64,000 bases of DNA from Vibrio injensis (GTDB taxonomy: Bacteria; Pseudomonadota; Gammaproteobacteria; Enterobacterales; Vibrionaceae): contig NZ_BDJF01000025.1 in assembly GCF_001895205.1 (NCBI RefSeq), positions 202,031 through 266,030 of the forward strand, in the 5' to 3' direction. The notes under the pieces were generated by a model. The model was given only the letters and a program-made list of their open reading frames with translations. It was not told the DNA's origin and did not search any database. This document shows, piece by piece, positions 35,394-44,337 of this stretch (its first letter is position 1; every line of letters begins with the position of its first letter). Made by a program: the position numbers and the translations under genes.

Positions 35394-35462
35394 TTTGACT
35401 GTACAAATACACAGCTCAATGATTGAATAACACGTACCATTTCTGATTAACTGGTTGATATT

Positions 35463-37544
35463 ATGTCGCAGCTTCTGTCCGCAATACCATTAACATCCCT
35501 ATCGGGTGTCGGCGCTAAAGTCGCTGAAAAGCTCGCTAAAGTTGGCTTAAGCAATGTACAGGATCTGCTATTTCATCTTCCACTGCGTTATGAAGACCGC
35601 TCACGTATCTATCCGATGGTCAAGCTACACCCAGGCTTGTGGGCAGCAGTCCAAGGTAAAATCACCGCCACAGATACCCATTTCGGCCGACGGAAAATGC
35701 TCACCGTAAAGATCAGTGATGGTAATGGCTCTCTCACGCTGCGTTTTTTCAATTTTACTGCAGCGATGAAAAATAGCTTCGCGATTGGTAAGGTGATTTA
35801 TGCGTTTGGCGAGATCAAACCCGGAAATCACGGACTGGAGATCATCCATCCCGATTATCAGCTTTATACTCAGCCACAAGATGCACAACCCGAAGAAGCA
35901 ACGCTGACCCCCGTTTATCCAACCACGGAAGGCCTAAGGCAAAGTACACTGCGCAGTTTAACCGAACAAGCTCTTGCGCTACTCGACAAAGCCGCAGTAC
36001 AAGAACTGATGCCTGATGGATTGTACGATAAACAGATCAGCCTTGCTCAAGCGCTGCATATTTTGCATCGCCCGCCTACTGATATCGATCTGAGCCAATT
36101 TGATGAAGGGCGTCATCCCGCTCAAGTTCGCCTGATCATCGAGGAGTTATTAGCGCAAAACCTCTCTATGCTCGCGGTGCGTAGCAAAGGTCAACAAGAC
36201 GCGGCGCTGCCTCTCGTCACTCAAGGCCAACTCAAAAAACAATTTCTTGCCCAGCTGCCTTTTCAACCGACTCAAGCGCAAACGCGAGTCGTAGAAGAGA
36301 TTGAAACCGATCTCAGCCAAGCCCATCCAATGATGCGCCTAGTGCAAGGGGATGTCGGCTCCGGAAAAACGTTGGTCGCCGCTTTAGCCGCACTCAGAGC
36401 CATTGAACACGGTTATCAAGTGGCGCTGATGGCGCCAACCGAATTGCTGGCCGAACAACATGCGGCGAACTTCGCCAACTGGTTTGCTCCGTTAGGTATT
36501 CAAGTTGCTTGGCTTGCTGGCAAACTAAAAGGCAAAGCTCGACAAACTGAATTAACGCAGATTGCCAGTGGCACCGCAAAAATGATCGTCGGTACCCATG
36601 CACTTTTTCAAGAGCAGGTTGAGTTTGATCACCTTGCGTTAGTCATTATCGATGAGCAGCACCGTTTCGGGGTCCATCAACGCTTAGAGCTGCGTGAAAA
36701 AGGCGCAAAACAAGGCGCTTATCCACACCAGTTAATCATGACGGCAACCCCGATCCCACGCACTCTTGCCATGACCGCCTATGCGGATTTAGAAACTTCA
36801 ATTATTGATGAACTGCCTCCCGGACGCACGCCAATCCAAACCGTGGCGATCCCGGATACCAAGCGCAGTGATATCATCGAACGGGTTCGTCATGCTTGCC
36901 TACATGAGCATAAACAAGCTTATTGGGTCTGTACTTTAATTGATGAATCTGAAGTGCTGGAGGCGCAAGCTGCGGCCGATACCGCTGAAGAACTACAGCG
37001 CCAGTTGACTGAACTTAAGATTGGCTTGGTCCATGGACGCATGAAACCCGCAGAAAAACAGCAGGTGATGCAAGCCTTTAAAGACAATCAATTGCATCTT
37101 CTCGTAGCAACCACCGTCATTGAAGTCGGCGTCGATGTACCGAACGCTAGCTTGATGATCATTGAAAATCCAGAGCGATTAGGTTTAGCACAATTGCATC
37201 AATTGCGTGGCCGAGTCGGTCGAGGCTCTGTCGCCAGTCACTGTGTGCTGCTGTACCGTTCACCCTTATCGAAAACCGCACAAAAACGTTTAGCGGTATT
37301 ACGAGAGAGCAACGATGGTTTTGTGATTGCTCAGCGCGATCTAGAAATTCGTGGTCCGGGTGAATTATTGGGCACGAAACAAACCGGATTAGCTGATTTC
37401 AAAATTGCCGATCTGGTTCGTGATCAACGCTTAATTCCAGAAGTACAAAGAATAGCGCGGCACATTCATGATCACTACCCCACTCATGCTGATGCGATTA
37501 TTGAACGCTGGCTCGGTGAGCGCGAAGTCTACGCCAAAGCCTAA
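35463..37544 (+). CDS. recG: ATP-dependent DNA helicase RecG
   Basis: A 693-residue helicase that remodels stalled replication forks and branched DNA. The N-terminal wedge domain starts SLSGVGAKVAEKLAKVGLSN and holds an OB fold around residues 60-150. Helicase motifs are GDVGSGKT (Walker A), IIDEQHRFGV (DEQH box), MTATPIPRTLAM and QLRGRVGRGS. Length and C-terminus are complete. It lies 69 bases after trmH. Confidence 0.97.
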   Translation: MSQLLSAIPLTSLSGVGAKVAEKLAKVGLSNVQDLLFHLPLRYEDRSRIYPMVKLHPGLWAAVQGKITATDTHFGRRKMLTVKISDGNGSLTLRFFNFTAAMKNSFAIGKVIYAFGEIKPGNHGLEIIHPDYQLYTQPQDAQPEEATLTPVYPTTEGLRQSTLRSLTEQALALLDKAAVQELMPDGLYDKQISLAQALHILHRPPTDIDLSQFDEGRHPAQVRLIIEELLAQNLSMLAVRSKGQQDAALPLVTQGQLKKQFLAQLPFQPTQAQTRVVEEIETDLSQAHPMMRLVQGDVGSGKTLVAALAALRAIEHGYQVALMAPTELLAEQHAANFANWFAPLGIQVAWLAGKLKGKARQTELTQIASGTAKMIVGTHALFQEQVEFDHLALVIIDEQHRFGVHQRLELREKGAKQGAYPHQLIMTATPIPRTLAMTAYADLETSIIDELPPGRTPIQTVAIPDTKRSDIIERVRHACLHEHKQAYWVCTLIDESEVLEAQAAADTAEELQRQLTELKIGLVHGRMKPAEKQQVMQAFKDNQLHLLVATTVIEVGVDVPNASLMIIENPERLGLAQLHQLRGRVGRGSVASHCVLLYRSPLSKTAQKRLAVLRESNDGFVIAQRDLEIRGPGELLGTKQTGLADFKIADLVRDQRLIPEVQRIARHIHDHYPTHADAIIERWLGEREVYAKA

Positions 37545-37614
37545 TATTCACCACATTCTCGTTTTCGTGTTACTTGAACGTACAATAATGTCTGTTACCT
37601 CTTATTGATACATT

Positions 37615-37636
37615 AAAAAGCAAACGTTTGCTTTTT
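37615..37636 (+). promoter_or_regulatory. PurR operator upstream of xanP
   Basis: A 22-bp perfect palindrome with the core GCAAACGTTTGC, the central part of the PurR consensus. It overlaps the -35 (TTGCTT, 37628-37633) of a promoter whose -10 is TATAAT (37650-37655, 16-base spacer), so PurR with hypoxanthine or guanine would block RNA polymerase. Confidence 0.85.
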
Positions 37637-37655
37637 CTGATTAAGGATCTATAAT
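37628..37655 (+). promoter_or_regulatory. sigma-70 promoter of xanP
   Basis: TTGCTT and a perfect TATAAT separated by 16 bases. The predicted transcript has a leader of about 170 bases, which includes the hairpin at 37722-37746 (GGCT...AGCC enclosing CAACT/AGTTG). Confidence 0.7.
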
Positions 37656-37832
37656 CCTCGCCCAAAATCACCAAGATGACGATTTCTCTACTAGCACTGG
37701 ACTATAGCAAGCAGAGAATCCGGCTTGGTCAACTCAGAGTTGAGCCTGATTAACAGCAATCACAGGCGATAAAAACTCAACGGTGACGGCCCATTCAGCG
37801 CACGTCATCGACTGTCATTTTAGGATACCATC

Positions 37833-39227
37833 ATGAGTCACCAACACGATACGCGTCCCTCTGAATTGATCTATCAATTAAATGAGCGCCCGCCTTTGCC
37901 CCAAACTTTATTCGCCGCAATCCAGCATTTACTGGCGATGTTCGTTGCCGTCATCACACCGTCGCTGATCATTTGCCAAGCGTTAGGGGTTCCGGCCGAT
38001 CAGACCAATACCATTATTAGCATGTCGCTGTTTGCCTCTGGTCTTTCATCTTTTATTCAGATCCGAACCTTCGGGCCGATTGGCTCGGGACTGCTCTCGA
38101 TTCAAGGCACCAGCTTTAACTTTCTTGGGCCAATCATTGGCGCGGGCCTCGCGCTGAAAGCGGGCGGAGCGGATATCGCCACTATGATGGCGGCGATTTT
38201 TGGTACCATTTTAGTCGCCTCTTTTGCTGAAATTTTACTATCACGTGTGCTGCAATTTGCCCAGCGGATCATTACCCCTTTAGTTTCTGGTATCGTGGTC
38301 ACGTTAATCGGTTTGACCTTAGTCCAAGTGGGTTTAGTCTCTATCGGAGGCGGCTACAGCGCACTGAGTGATGGTAGCTTTGGTAGCCTTGATAAACTCG
38401 CCTTAGCGGGCACCGTATTAGCGCTTATCGTGATCCTTAACCGAGCTCGCAATCCGTATATTCGCGTTGCCTCTATCGTCATCGCCATGCTGGTCGGTTA
38501 TATCATGGCTTACTTACTCGGCATGGTCGATACCACACAGCGCCCTCAAAGCAGTCTCATCGCCCTGCCTATCCCAATGCAATATGGACTAAGCTTTGAT
38601 TGGTCTTTATTCATTCCATTAGTGTTGATTTTTTTGATCACGGCGTTAGAAGCGATTGGTGACATCACTGCGACCTCGGAAGTCTCAGGAGAACCGGTCA
38701 AAGGCCCCGTCTATATGAAGCGTATCAAAGGAGGCGTACTGGCTGATGGCATTAACTCCGCTCTTGCAGCACTGCTGAATAGTTTCCCTAACTCAACCTT
38801 TAGCCAAAATAATGGGGTGATATTATTAACTGGCGTTGCTAGCCGTTATGTCGGTTATTTCATCGCGGCGATGCTGATGTTACTTGGGCTATTTCCCGGT
38901 GTAGCAAGCTTTGTGCAGTTAATTCCAGAGCCGGTACTGGGTGGCGCAACGATTGTCATGTTTGGCACGATTGCCGCCGCTGGGGTACGAATCATTTCTC
39001 GAGTCGAGCTTGATCGCCGAGCGATTTTAATCATGGCACTGTCTTTCTCGATGGGATTAGGCATTGCGCAAAAACCTGAAATTCTGCAATTTATGCCAGA
39101 AATCATCAAAAGTATTTTCTCTTCTGGTGTTGCCGCAGGTGGCATTACCGCGATTCTACTCAATCTCTTATTGCCGGAGCACTCGACTCGCCAAGAGTCA
39201 GAAACCACAGTCACAGAGCAAGCATAA
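37833..39227 (+). CDS. xanP: Xanthine permease (NCS2/NAT family)
   Basis: This 464-residue inner-membrane purine permease matches E. coli XanP along its length: [40 protein letters not shown], the [14 protein letters not shown] motif and the NAT signature area around [20 protein letters not shown]. It brings in xanthine with protons. The PurR operator upstream supports a purine substrate. It converges with envZ. Confidence 0.92.
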   Translation: MSHQHDTRPSELIYQLNERPPLPQTLFAAIQHLLAMFVAVITPSLIICQALGVPADQTNTIISMSLFASGLSSFIQIRTFGPIGSGLLSIQGTSFNFLGPIIGAGLALKAGGADIATMMAAIFGTILVASFAEILLSRVLQFAQRIITPLVSGIVVTLIGLTLVQVGLVSIGGGYSALSDGSFGSLDKLALAGTVLALIVILNRARNPYIRVASIVIAMLVGYIMAYLLGMVDTTQRPQSSLIALPIPMQYGLSFDWSLFIPLVLIFLITALEAIGDITATSEVSGEPVKGPVYMKRIKGGVLADGINSALAALLNSFPNSTFSQNNGVILLTGVASRYVGYFIAAMLMLLGLFPGVASFVQLIPEPVLGGATIVMFGTIAAAGVRIISRVELDRRAILIMALSFSMGLGIAQKPEILQFMPEIIKSIFSSGVAAGGITAILLNLLLPEHSTRQESETTVTEQA

Positions 39228-39240
39228 GCGAGTTCAAATA

Positions 39241-39275
39241 ATTAAGCCGGTTGGCGATGCGCTAACCGGCTTAAT
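39241..39275. terminator. Bidirectional hairpin between xanP and envZ
   Basis: A perfect 12-bp stem ATTAAGCCGGTT/AACCGGCTTAAT with an 11-base loop, between the convergent genes. No strong T-run but the stem ends are AT-rich. Confidence 0.7.
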
Positions 39276-39297
39276 CCCTGACTGACGACTACCACGC

Positions 39298-40599
39298 TTA
39301 CTTGGTTGGAAAACTGAGCTGAATTTTCAAACCACCTTCGCTACGATTATTTAAAACAACCGCGCCATGATGCTGACCAACGATACGTTTTACGATCGCC
39401 AATCCAAGGCCAGTGCCTTCACTGCCTCGCGCAGTATCGCCTCGAATGAAGGGCTCAAAGACTTTTTGTACTTGGCTTGGGTCAATCCCTGGGCCGTTAT
39501 CTTCGACACAGACCCAAGCCATGCGTTTATCCGCGGTTACCCCAGTACTGATTTTCACCCAACCATTGCCATAACGTAACGCGTTCACCACTAAGTTGCT
39601 CACCGCACGTTTAATGGCAATCGGATTACCAAATACCGGTTCAATCGAAGCTTGAAAATCCGTTTCAATGTGCAGCTCATAACCGCCTTCAGAGCTGGCA
39701 ATGTCTCCAGCAATCTCATTGAGGTCGACCGCTTGAAAAGTTTGTTTATCAACCGGCTTTAAATAGTCCATAAACTGGCTGATGATCTCGTTACACTCCT
39801 CGGTATCGCTAATGATCCCTTCAGCGAGATAGCTGTCTTGAGGGGACATCATTTCGGTTGCTAAGCGGATTCGCGTCAATGGCGTTCGCAAATCATGACT
39901 GATTCCCGCCATCAATAAGGCTCGGTCTTCTTCCAGCGCTTGAATGCCTTGTGACATTTGATTAAATGCGCGAGTTACCGCGCGAATTTCACTGGCCCCA
40001 CTCTCGACAATTGGCGGCGGGATCTCCCCTCGTCCGACCGCCAACGCGGCTCTTTCTAACGCAATCAAAGGACGATTTTGCAAACGAATGAATAACCATC
40101 CTCCGACCAAGATCAGTACGGCGACAAAAATACTGTTACGAAACAGGGGAGCAAAATCATCTTCCCGTAATTCAGTCAGCGGAATACGTAAGATTTGCTC
40201 AGGTAACTGTTCGATTTTCATCCATAGAATATAGCTTTCGGCTCCCACGCCCATGCGAACTTCTGTCGGAGAGCCCAGTTCTTCGCTCATTTTATCACTC
40301 ATCAAATCGATACTGATCGCGCGTTGAAACTCATCCGCCGCCGGACCATCATCACTAAAGATCTCAACCCCAAGCTTTTCCAACACCCGCAAACGTAGCG
40401 ATCGATCTAAATTAGGCTCCGCATCGGTAAAGCTATCATCCAACATCAAACTGATTTCATGGCTGAGAATTTTATTGAACTGCTGCAAGCTTGGGATCAG
40501 CGCATAATTAATCAGCGCAAAATAGGAGTACGCTTGGCTGGCAACCAAGAGGGTAAAAAACAGCAGAATCGTTTGGGTAAATGAACTACGGATTCGCAT
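39298..40599 (-). CDS. envZ: Osmosensor histidine kinase EnvZ
   Basis: This 433-residue inner-membrane sensor kinase phosphorylates OmpR. It has an N-terminal membrane helix ([18 protein letters not shown]), a periplasmic domain, a second helix ([14 protein letters not shown]), HAMP, the phospho-acceptor His in [14 protein letters not shown] box [13 protein letters not shown]1 EDNGPGI and G2 GTGLGLAIV. Start is ATG 40599 (MRIRSSF); an upstream open extension to 40665 covers an intergenic hairpin and is rejected. An 84-base gap to ompR contrasts with the overlap in E. coli. Confidence 0.95.
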   Translation of the reverse strand: MRIRSSFTQTILLFFTLLVASQAYSYFALINYALIPSLQQFNKILSHEISLMLDDSFTDAEPNLDRSLRLRVLEKLGVEIFSDDGPAADEFQRAISIDLMSDKMSEELGSPTEVRMGVGAESYILWMKIEQLPEQILRIPLTELREDDFAPLFRNSIFVAVLILVGGWLFIRLQNRPLIALERAALAVGRGEIPPPIVESGASEIRAVTRAFNQMSQGIQALEEDRALLMAGISHDLRTPLTRIRLATEMMSPQDSYLAEGIISDTEECNEIISQFMDYLKPVDKQTFQAVDLNEIAGDIASSEGGYELHIETDFQASIEPVFGNPIAIKRAVSNLVVNALRYGNGWVKISTGVTADKRMAWVCVEDNGPGIDPSQVQKVFEPFIRGDTARGSEGTGLGLAIVKRIVGQHHGAVVLNNRSEGGLKIQLSFPTK

Positions 40600-40642
40600 A
40601 GTGCACCTAAGGTGTGAGAATAATGGAGGGATAAAACGATAA

Positions 40643-40671
40643 CAGCCAGTGAACATCTTGAACACTGGCTG
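40643..40671 (-). other. Intercistronic hairpin ompR-envZ
   Basis: A perfect 9-bp stem CAGCCAGTG/CACTGGCTG with an 11-base loop in the gap between ompR and envZ. No T-run. It could lower envZ expression relative to ompR. Confidence 0.6.
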
Positions 40672-40683
40672 CAGACAATAATC

Positions 40684-41406
40684 TTAACTGGCGGCTTTAC
40701 CATCTGGTACAAAGACATAACCTAAGCCCCACACCGTTTGAATATAACGCGGTTTGCTTGGGTCAACTTCCAACATACGGCGCAAACGAGAAATTTGCAC
40801 ATCGATAGAACGTTCCATCGCTGAGTATTCTCGACCACGGGCCATATTCATTAATTTGTCACGAGATAAAGGTTCACGAGCATTGGTCACTAAAGCTTTT
40901 AATACCGCAAACTCACCAGAGGTGAGTGGCATCGCTTCATCACCACGAAACATTTCTCGCGTGCCCAGATTTAAACGAAACTCACCAAATTCGACAATCG
41001 TATCTTCAGCACTAGGCGCGCCGGGCGCTTCGATCACTTGGCGACGTAATACGGCTTTAATCCGCGCCAGTAGTTCGCGGGGATTAAAAGGTTTTGGCAA
41101 ATAATCATCGGCCCCCACTTCTAAACCCACGATGCGATCAATCTCATCGCCTTTTGCTGTTAGCATTAAAATTGGAATAAGATTATTGGCATTTCTTAAA
41201 CGGCGACAAATCGATAAGCCATCTTCGCCCGGTAGCATCAGATCGAGCACCATCAAATGGAAAGTTTCACGGGTTAACAGCCGATCCATTTGCTCGCTAT
41301 TGGCTACGCTACGGACTTGGAAACCTTGTTCAGATAAGTAACGCTCGAGCAATGCACGCAAACGCGCATCATCATCAACCACTAAAATTTTATAGTTTTC
41401 TTGCAT
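40684..41406 (-). CDS. ompR: Osmolarity response regulator OmpR
   Basis: This 240-residue response regulator starts QENYKILVVDDDARLR at ATG 41406. The receiver Asp is in MVLDLMLPGEDGL, the conserved Lys in DDYLPKPFNPRELLARI. The C-terminal winged helix has MERSIDVQISRLRRMLE and YIQTVWGLGYVFVP. It controls porin genes with EnvZ. The longer frame from 41469 adds a Cys/His-rich extension not seen in OmpR and is rejected. Confidence 0.96.
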   Translation of the reverse strand: MQENYKILVVDDDARLRALLERYLSEQGFQVRSVANSEQMDRLLTRETFHLMVLDLMLPGEDGLSICRRLRNANNLIPILMLTAKGDEIDRIVGLEVGADDYLPKPFNPRELLARIKAVLRRQVIEAPGAPSAEDTIVEFGEFRLNLGTREMFRGDEAMPLTSGEFAVLKALVTNAREPLSRDKLMNMARGREYSAMERSIDVQISRLRRMLEVDPSKPRYIQTVWGLGYVFVPDGKAAS

Positions 41407-41613
41407 GTCCACTGATCCCACTAAAAAGAGATGACACCCGCACAGATGAGGGCAAACAAAATGTAACACTGTTGCACGGTGAGCAATTTAAAGAATTGTT
41501 AGCATTTATTACCTATTTTCAGCCTACAACTCATCATAACGGATAATCGCGACCAAAAAAGCCTCTTATTTCAATCTTTAACGTTTATATGCATAAAAGG
41601 AGATATCGATTGA

Positions 41614-41641
41614 TCAAAAAAGCCAACCATCACGGTTGGCT
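41614..41641 (-). terminator. Intrinsic terminator after eda
   Basis: On the minus strand AGCCAACC/GGTTGGCT with a five-base loop, followed by a run of T (A-run 41615-41620 on the plus strand). Confidence 0.9.
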
Positions 41642-41669
41642 TAGACATCTCTCAATAAAGAGAGAAAAG

Positions 41670-42278
41670 TTACAGCTCACGAACCAATTTGGCTATCGCT
41701 GGCCAATCGCCTTTATCCATCAAATCAGTTGGTACCATCCAAGTGCCACCACAAGCCACTACCGATGGTAAATCCAAATAGTGCTGTACATTAGCAGCAC
41801 TGATACCGCCCGTGGGCATAAATTTAACCGGATAGACCGCGCTGAGCGCTTTGAGCATAGCAACGCCACCAGAAGGTTCAGCAGGGAAGAATTTTAAGGT
41901 GCGTAACCCCAGTTCCATCGCTTGCTCGACTAAGCTTGGGTTATTCACCCCTGGCACAATGGCGATACCACGTTGCTGACAATATTTCACTGTGGTGGGA
42001 TTAAGTCCTGGGCTCACAATGAAATCCGCTCCCGCTTGCTGAGCTTGATCCACTTGCGCTGTGGTCAGTACCGTCCCAGCGCCAATCAACATCTCAGGAT
42101 ACGCTTCGCGCATTAGACGAATAGCCTCTTGCGCCGCCTCAGTTCGAAAAGTAATTTCCGCACACGGAAGTCCATTGTCCATCAATACCTTAGCCAGCGG
42201 CAGCGCCTGCTGAGCATGGTTAATCGCAATCACGGGGACAATTTTTATCTGCGCCAAGCGCTGTTCAAGAGTCATCAT
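41670..42278 (-). CDS. eda: KDPG aldolase (2-keto-3-deoxy-6-phosphogluconate / 4-hydroxy-2-oxoglutarate aldolase)
   Basis: A 202-residue class I aldolase that splits KDPG into pyruvate and glyceraldehyde-3-phosphate, the last Entner-Doudoroff step. The Schiff-base Lys is in LRTLKFFPAEPSGG, the acidic catalytic residue in CAEITFRTE, and FIVSPGLNP and GAGTVLT are typical. It starts nine bases after the permease gene ends, so the two form an operon. Start is one of two adjacent ATGs. Confidence 0.97.
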   Translation of the reverse strand: MMTLEQRLAQIKIVPVIAINHAQQALPLAKVLMDNGLPCAEITFRTEAAQEAIRLMREAYPEMLIGAGTVLTTAQVDQAQQAGADFIVSPGLNPTTVKYCQQRGIAIVPGVNNPSLVEQAMELGLRTLKFFPAEPSGGVAMLKALSAVYPVKFMPTGGISAANVQHYLDLPSVVACGGTWMVPTDLMDKGDWPAIAKLVREL

Positions 42279-42287
42279 ACCTAAACC

Positions 42288-43661
42288 TTATAGAAGATAG
42301 CTAAGAGTGGCGACAATAATAAACGCAATACTACCCAGTAGCGTTTCCATTACCGTCCACGTTTTTAGCGTGGTTTTTTCATCCATTTCCAGCAAGCGAG
42401 AGACGAGCCAAAAACCAGAATCATTAAAGTGAGACAGCACCGTCGCTCCACCAGCAATAGCAATTACGATAAAGCATAAGTCTAACTCTGACAAACCTGT
42501 GGTTTGCGCAACAATCGGAGCCATTAACGCGGCGGTAGTGGTCAAGGCCACCGTGGCAGAACCTTGCGCAACCCGCAAACAGGTTGAAATCACAAAAGCA
42601 GCAACAATCACTGGCATGCCAGTATGAGCCAAGACATCCGCCAGCGCCTGACCGATACCACTAGAGCGTAATACGCCACCAAACATACCGCCAGCACCCG
42701 TCACAAGAATCACGGCACAGATCGGAGCTAACGCATCAGTACACAGTTTTTCTAGCTTGCTCATGCCATATTTACCAGCAAAGGTCGCCAAACATACTAA
42801 TAAGGTGATCAGTAACGCAATCGGTGTTTTCCCTAGCATGCGTAAAAACTCAACCCAAGGTTGCTGACCATCCAGCATCCCAGCCACGGCTAACGTATTT
42901 AATCCAGTATCCAAAAAGATCAACAATACGGGCAGAACCAAGATAAACAGTACGGTAGAAAATTTCGGTAAATCCGCTTTGTCTTTAAACATCACTTCAG
43001 CATTTAAAAAGGCTTTAGAGAGCGGCAAGTTAAATTTTTCACCACAATAGAGACCAAACAGATACGAGCCAAGATACCAAGTCGGGATCGCCACCAGCAA
43101 ACCCACTACTAACAGCAGACCAATATCAGCACCCAGTAGCTCAGCAGCGGCCACCGGACCAGGATGCGGAGGAACAAACGCATGCATCACCGCAAACGCA
43201 CCGGCCGCAGGCAAAGCGTATTTGAGTGTTGAACCGCCAAAGCGTTTCGCGACACTGAACAAAATCGGCATCATCACAATTAAGCCCGCATCAAAAAAGA
43301 TCGGAAAGCCAAACAGTAATGAAGCAACACCGAGGGCTAAGGGCGCCCGCTGTTCACCAAAGCGGCCAATCAAGGTATCCGCGAGCACTTTCGCCCCGCC
43401 CGTCACTTCTAAAATTTTACCGATCATGGCTCCTAAACCAACCAGTAAAGCAACGGAAGCGAGCGTGCCGCCGAATCCCGACATCATGCTCGGCACCACT
43501 TGACCTGCTGGAATACCAGCCGCCAGTGCGGTGCCGAAACTGACTAACGTTAATGAAGCAAAAGCGTGAACTTTTAACTTCATGATCAAAAACAGTAAAG
43601 CAACGATCGCCGCAAGGGCGAGCAACAACAGATAGGTAGGGCTATGTGCTATTTGGTCCAT
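42288..43661 (-). CDS. Gluconate permease, GntP family (GntT/GntU type)
   Basis: This 457-residue inner-membrane carrier of the GntP family starts DQIAHSPTYLLLLALAAIVA at ATG 43661 after AAGGTGA. About 12 membrane helices with the family motifs GFGGTLASVALLVGLGAMIG, FVPPHPGPVAAAELLGADIG, VILVTGAGGMFGGVLRSSGIG and FNDSGFWLVSRLLEMDE are visible. Gluconate/proton import fits its position with gntK and edd. The family has several affinities, so I do not choose between gntT and gntU. Confidence 0.9.
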   Translation of the reverse strand: MDQIAHSPTYLLLLALAAIVALLFLIMKLKVHAFASLTLVSFGTALAAGIPAGQVVPSMMSGFGGTLASVALLVGLGAMIGKILEVTGGAKVLADTLIGRFGEQRAPLALGVASLLFGFPIFFDAGLIVMMPILFSVAKRFGGSTLKYALPAAGAFAVMHAFVPPHPGPVAAAELLGADIGLLLVVGLLVAIPTWYLGSYLFGLYCGEKFNLPLSKAFLNAEVMFKDKADLPKFSTVLFILVLPVLLIFLDTGLNTLAVAGMLDGQQPWVEFLRMLGKTPIALLITLLVCLATFAGKYGMSKLEKLCTDALAPICAVILVTGAGGMFGGVLRSSGIGQALADVLAHTGMPVIVAAFVISTCLRVAQGSATVALTTTAALMAPIVAQTTGLSELDLCFIVIAIAGGATVLSHFNDSGFWLVSRLLEMDEKTTLKTWTVMETLLGSIAFIIVATLSYLL

Positions 43662-43715
43662 TTTGTTCACCTTTATCAAGAATGGGATGTTTGTGTTTCG
43701 GTTCACAAATCTATA

Positions 43716-43744
43716 AGTTACGGGTAACATGTTACCGATAACAC
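43716..43744. promoter_or_regulatory. Two overlapping GntR operators
   Basis: GTTACGGGTAACAT (43717-43730) and ATGTTACCGATAACAC (43729-43744) each match the known Gnt operator ATGTTACCCGTAACAT, in opposite orientation. They lie between the divergent permease-eda and gntK-edd units and can repress both until gluconate binds GntR. Confidence 0.85.
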
Positions 43745-43819
43745 GATTAAGATAAAGCCAATTCGTTAGGCAAAGTTCAAAATTGAGATCTCGCTCAGAT
43801 CTCGGATTAAGGAGTCGAT

Positions 43820-44335
43820 ATGACCGGTAAAAGCATTATTGTGATGGGTGTCAGTGGCTGTGGAAAAAGCACCATAGGAGCACGCATAGCTGAACGTCTG
43901 CAGGCAAAATTTATCGATGGTGATGATTTACATCCTCGCGCCAATATTGAAAAGATGCGCCAAGGCCAACCGCTTGATGACCACGATCGCGCTCCTTGGT
44001 TAGAGCGAATTCGTGACGCTGCTTTTAGCTTAGAAAACAAAAATGAACAAGGCATCATTGTCTGTTCGGCTCTGAAAAAAATCTATCGTGATCAAATCCG
44101 AGATGGTAATCAGCACGTCACCTTTTTGTTTCTTGATGGCGATAAAGCTCTGATCTTAAAACGCATGCAAGCCCGGCAGGGGCACTTTATGAAAACCGGT
44201 ATGCTCGATAGCCAATTCGCGACGTTAGAGCGCCCCACCGCCGCGGAGCAGGATGTCCTCAGCATCAGTATTGACGGTGACATTGATGAGGTGGTCAATC
44301 AAGCGATCCTCGCTCTACAAGCTCGGGAGCAGTAA
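43820..44335 (+). CDS. gntK: Gluconokinase
   Basis: This 171-residue kinase forms 6-phosphogluconate from gluconate and ATP. P-loop GVSGCGKSTIG, the substrate motif DGDDLHPRANIEKMRQGQPL and CSALKKIYRDQIR are typical, as is HFMKTGMLDSQFATLE. It ends two bases before edd, so translation is coupled. Its promoter region holds the GntR operators. Confidence 0.97.
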   Translation: MTGKSIIVMGVSGCGKSTIGARIAERLQAKFIDGDDLHPRANIEKMRQGQPLDDHDRAPWLERIRDAAFSLENKNEQGIIVCSALKKIYRDQIRDGNQHVTFLFLDGDKALILKRMQARQGHFMKTGMLDSQFATLERPTAAEQDVLSISIDGDIDEVVNQAILALQAREQ

Positions 44336-44337
44336 CC

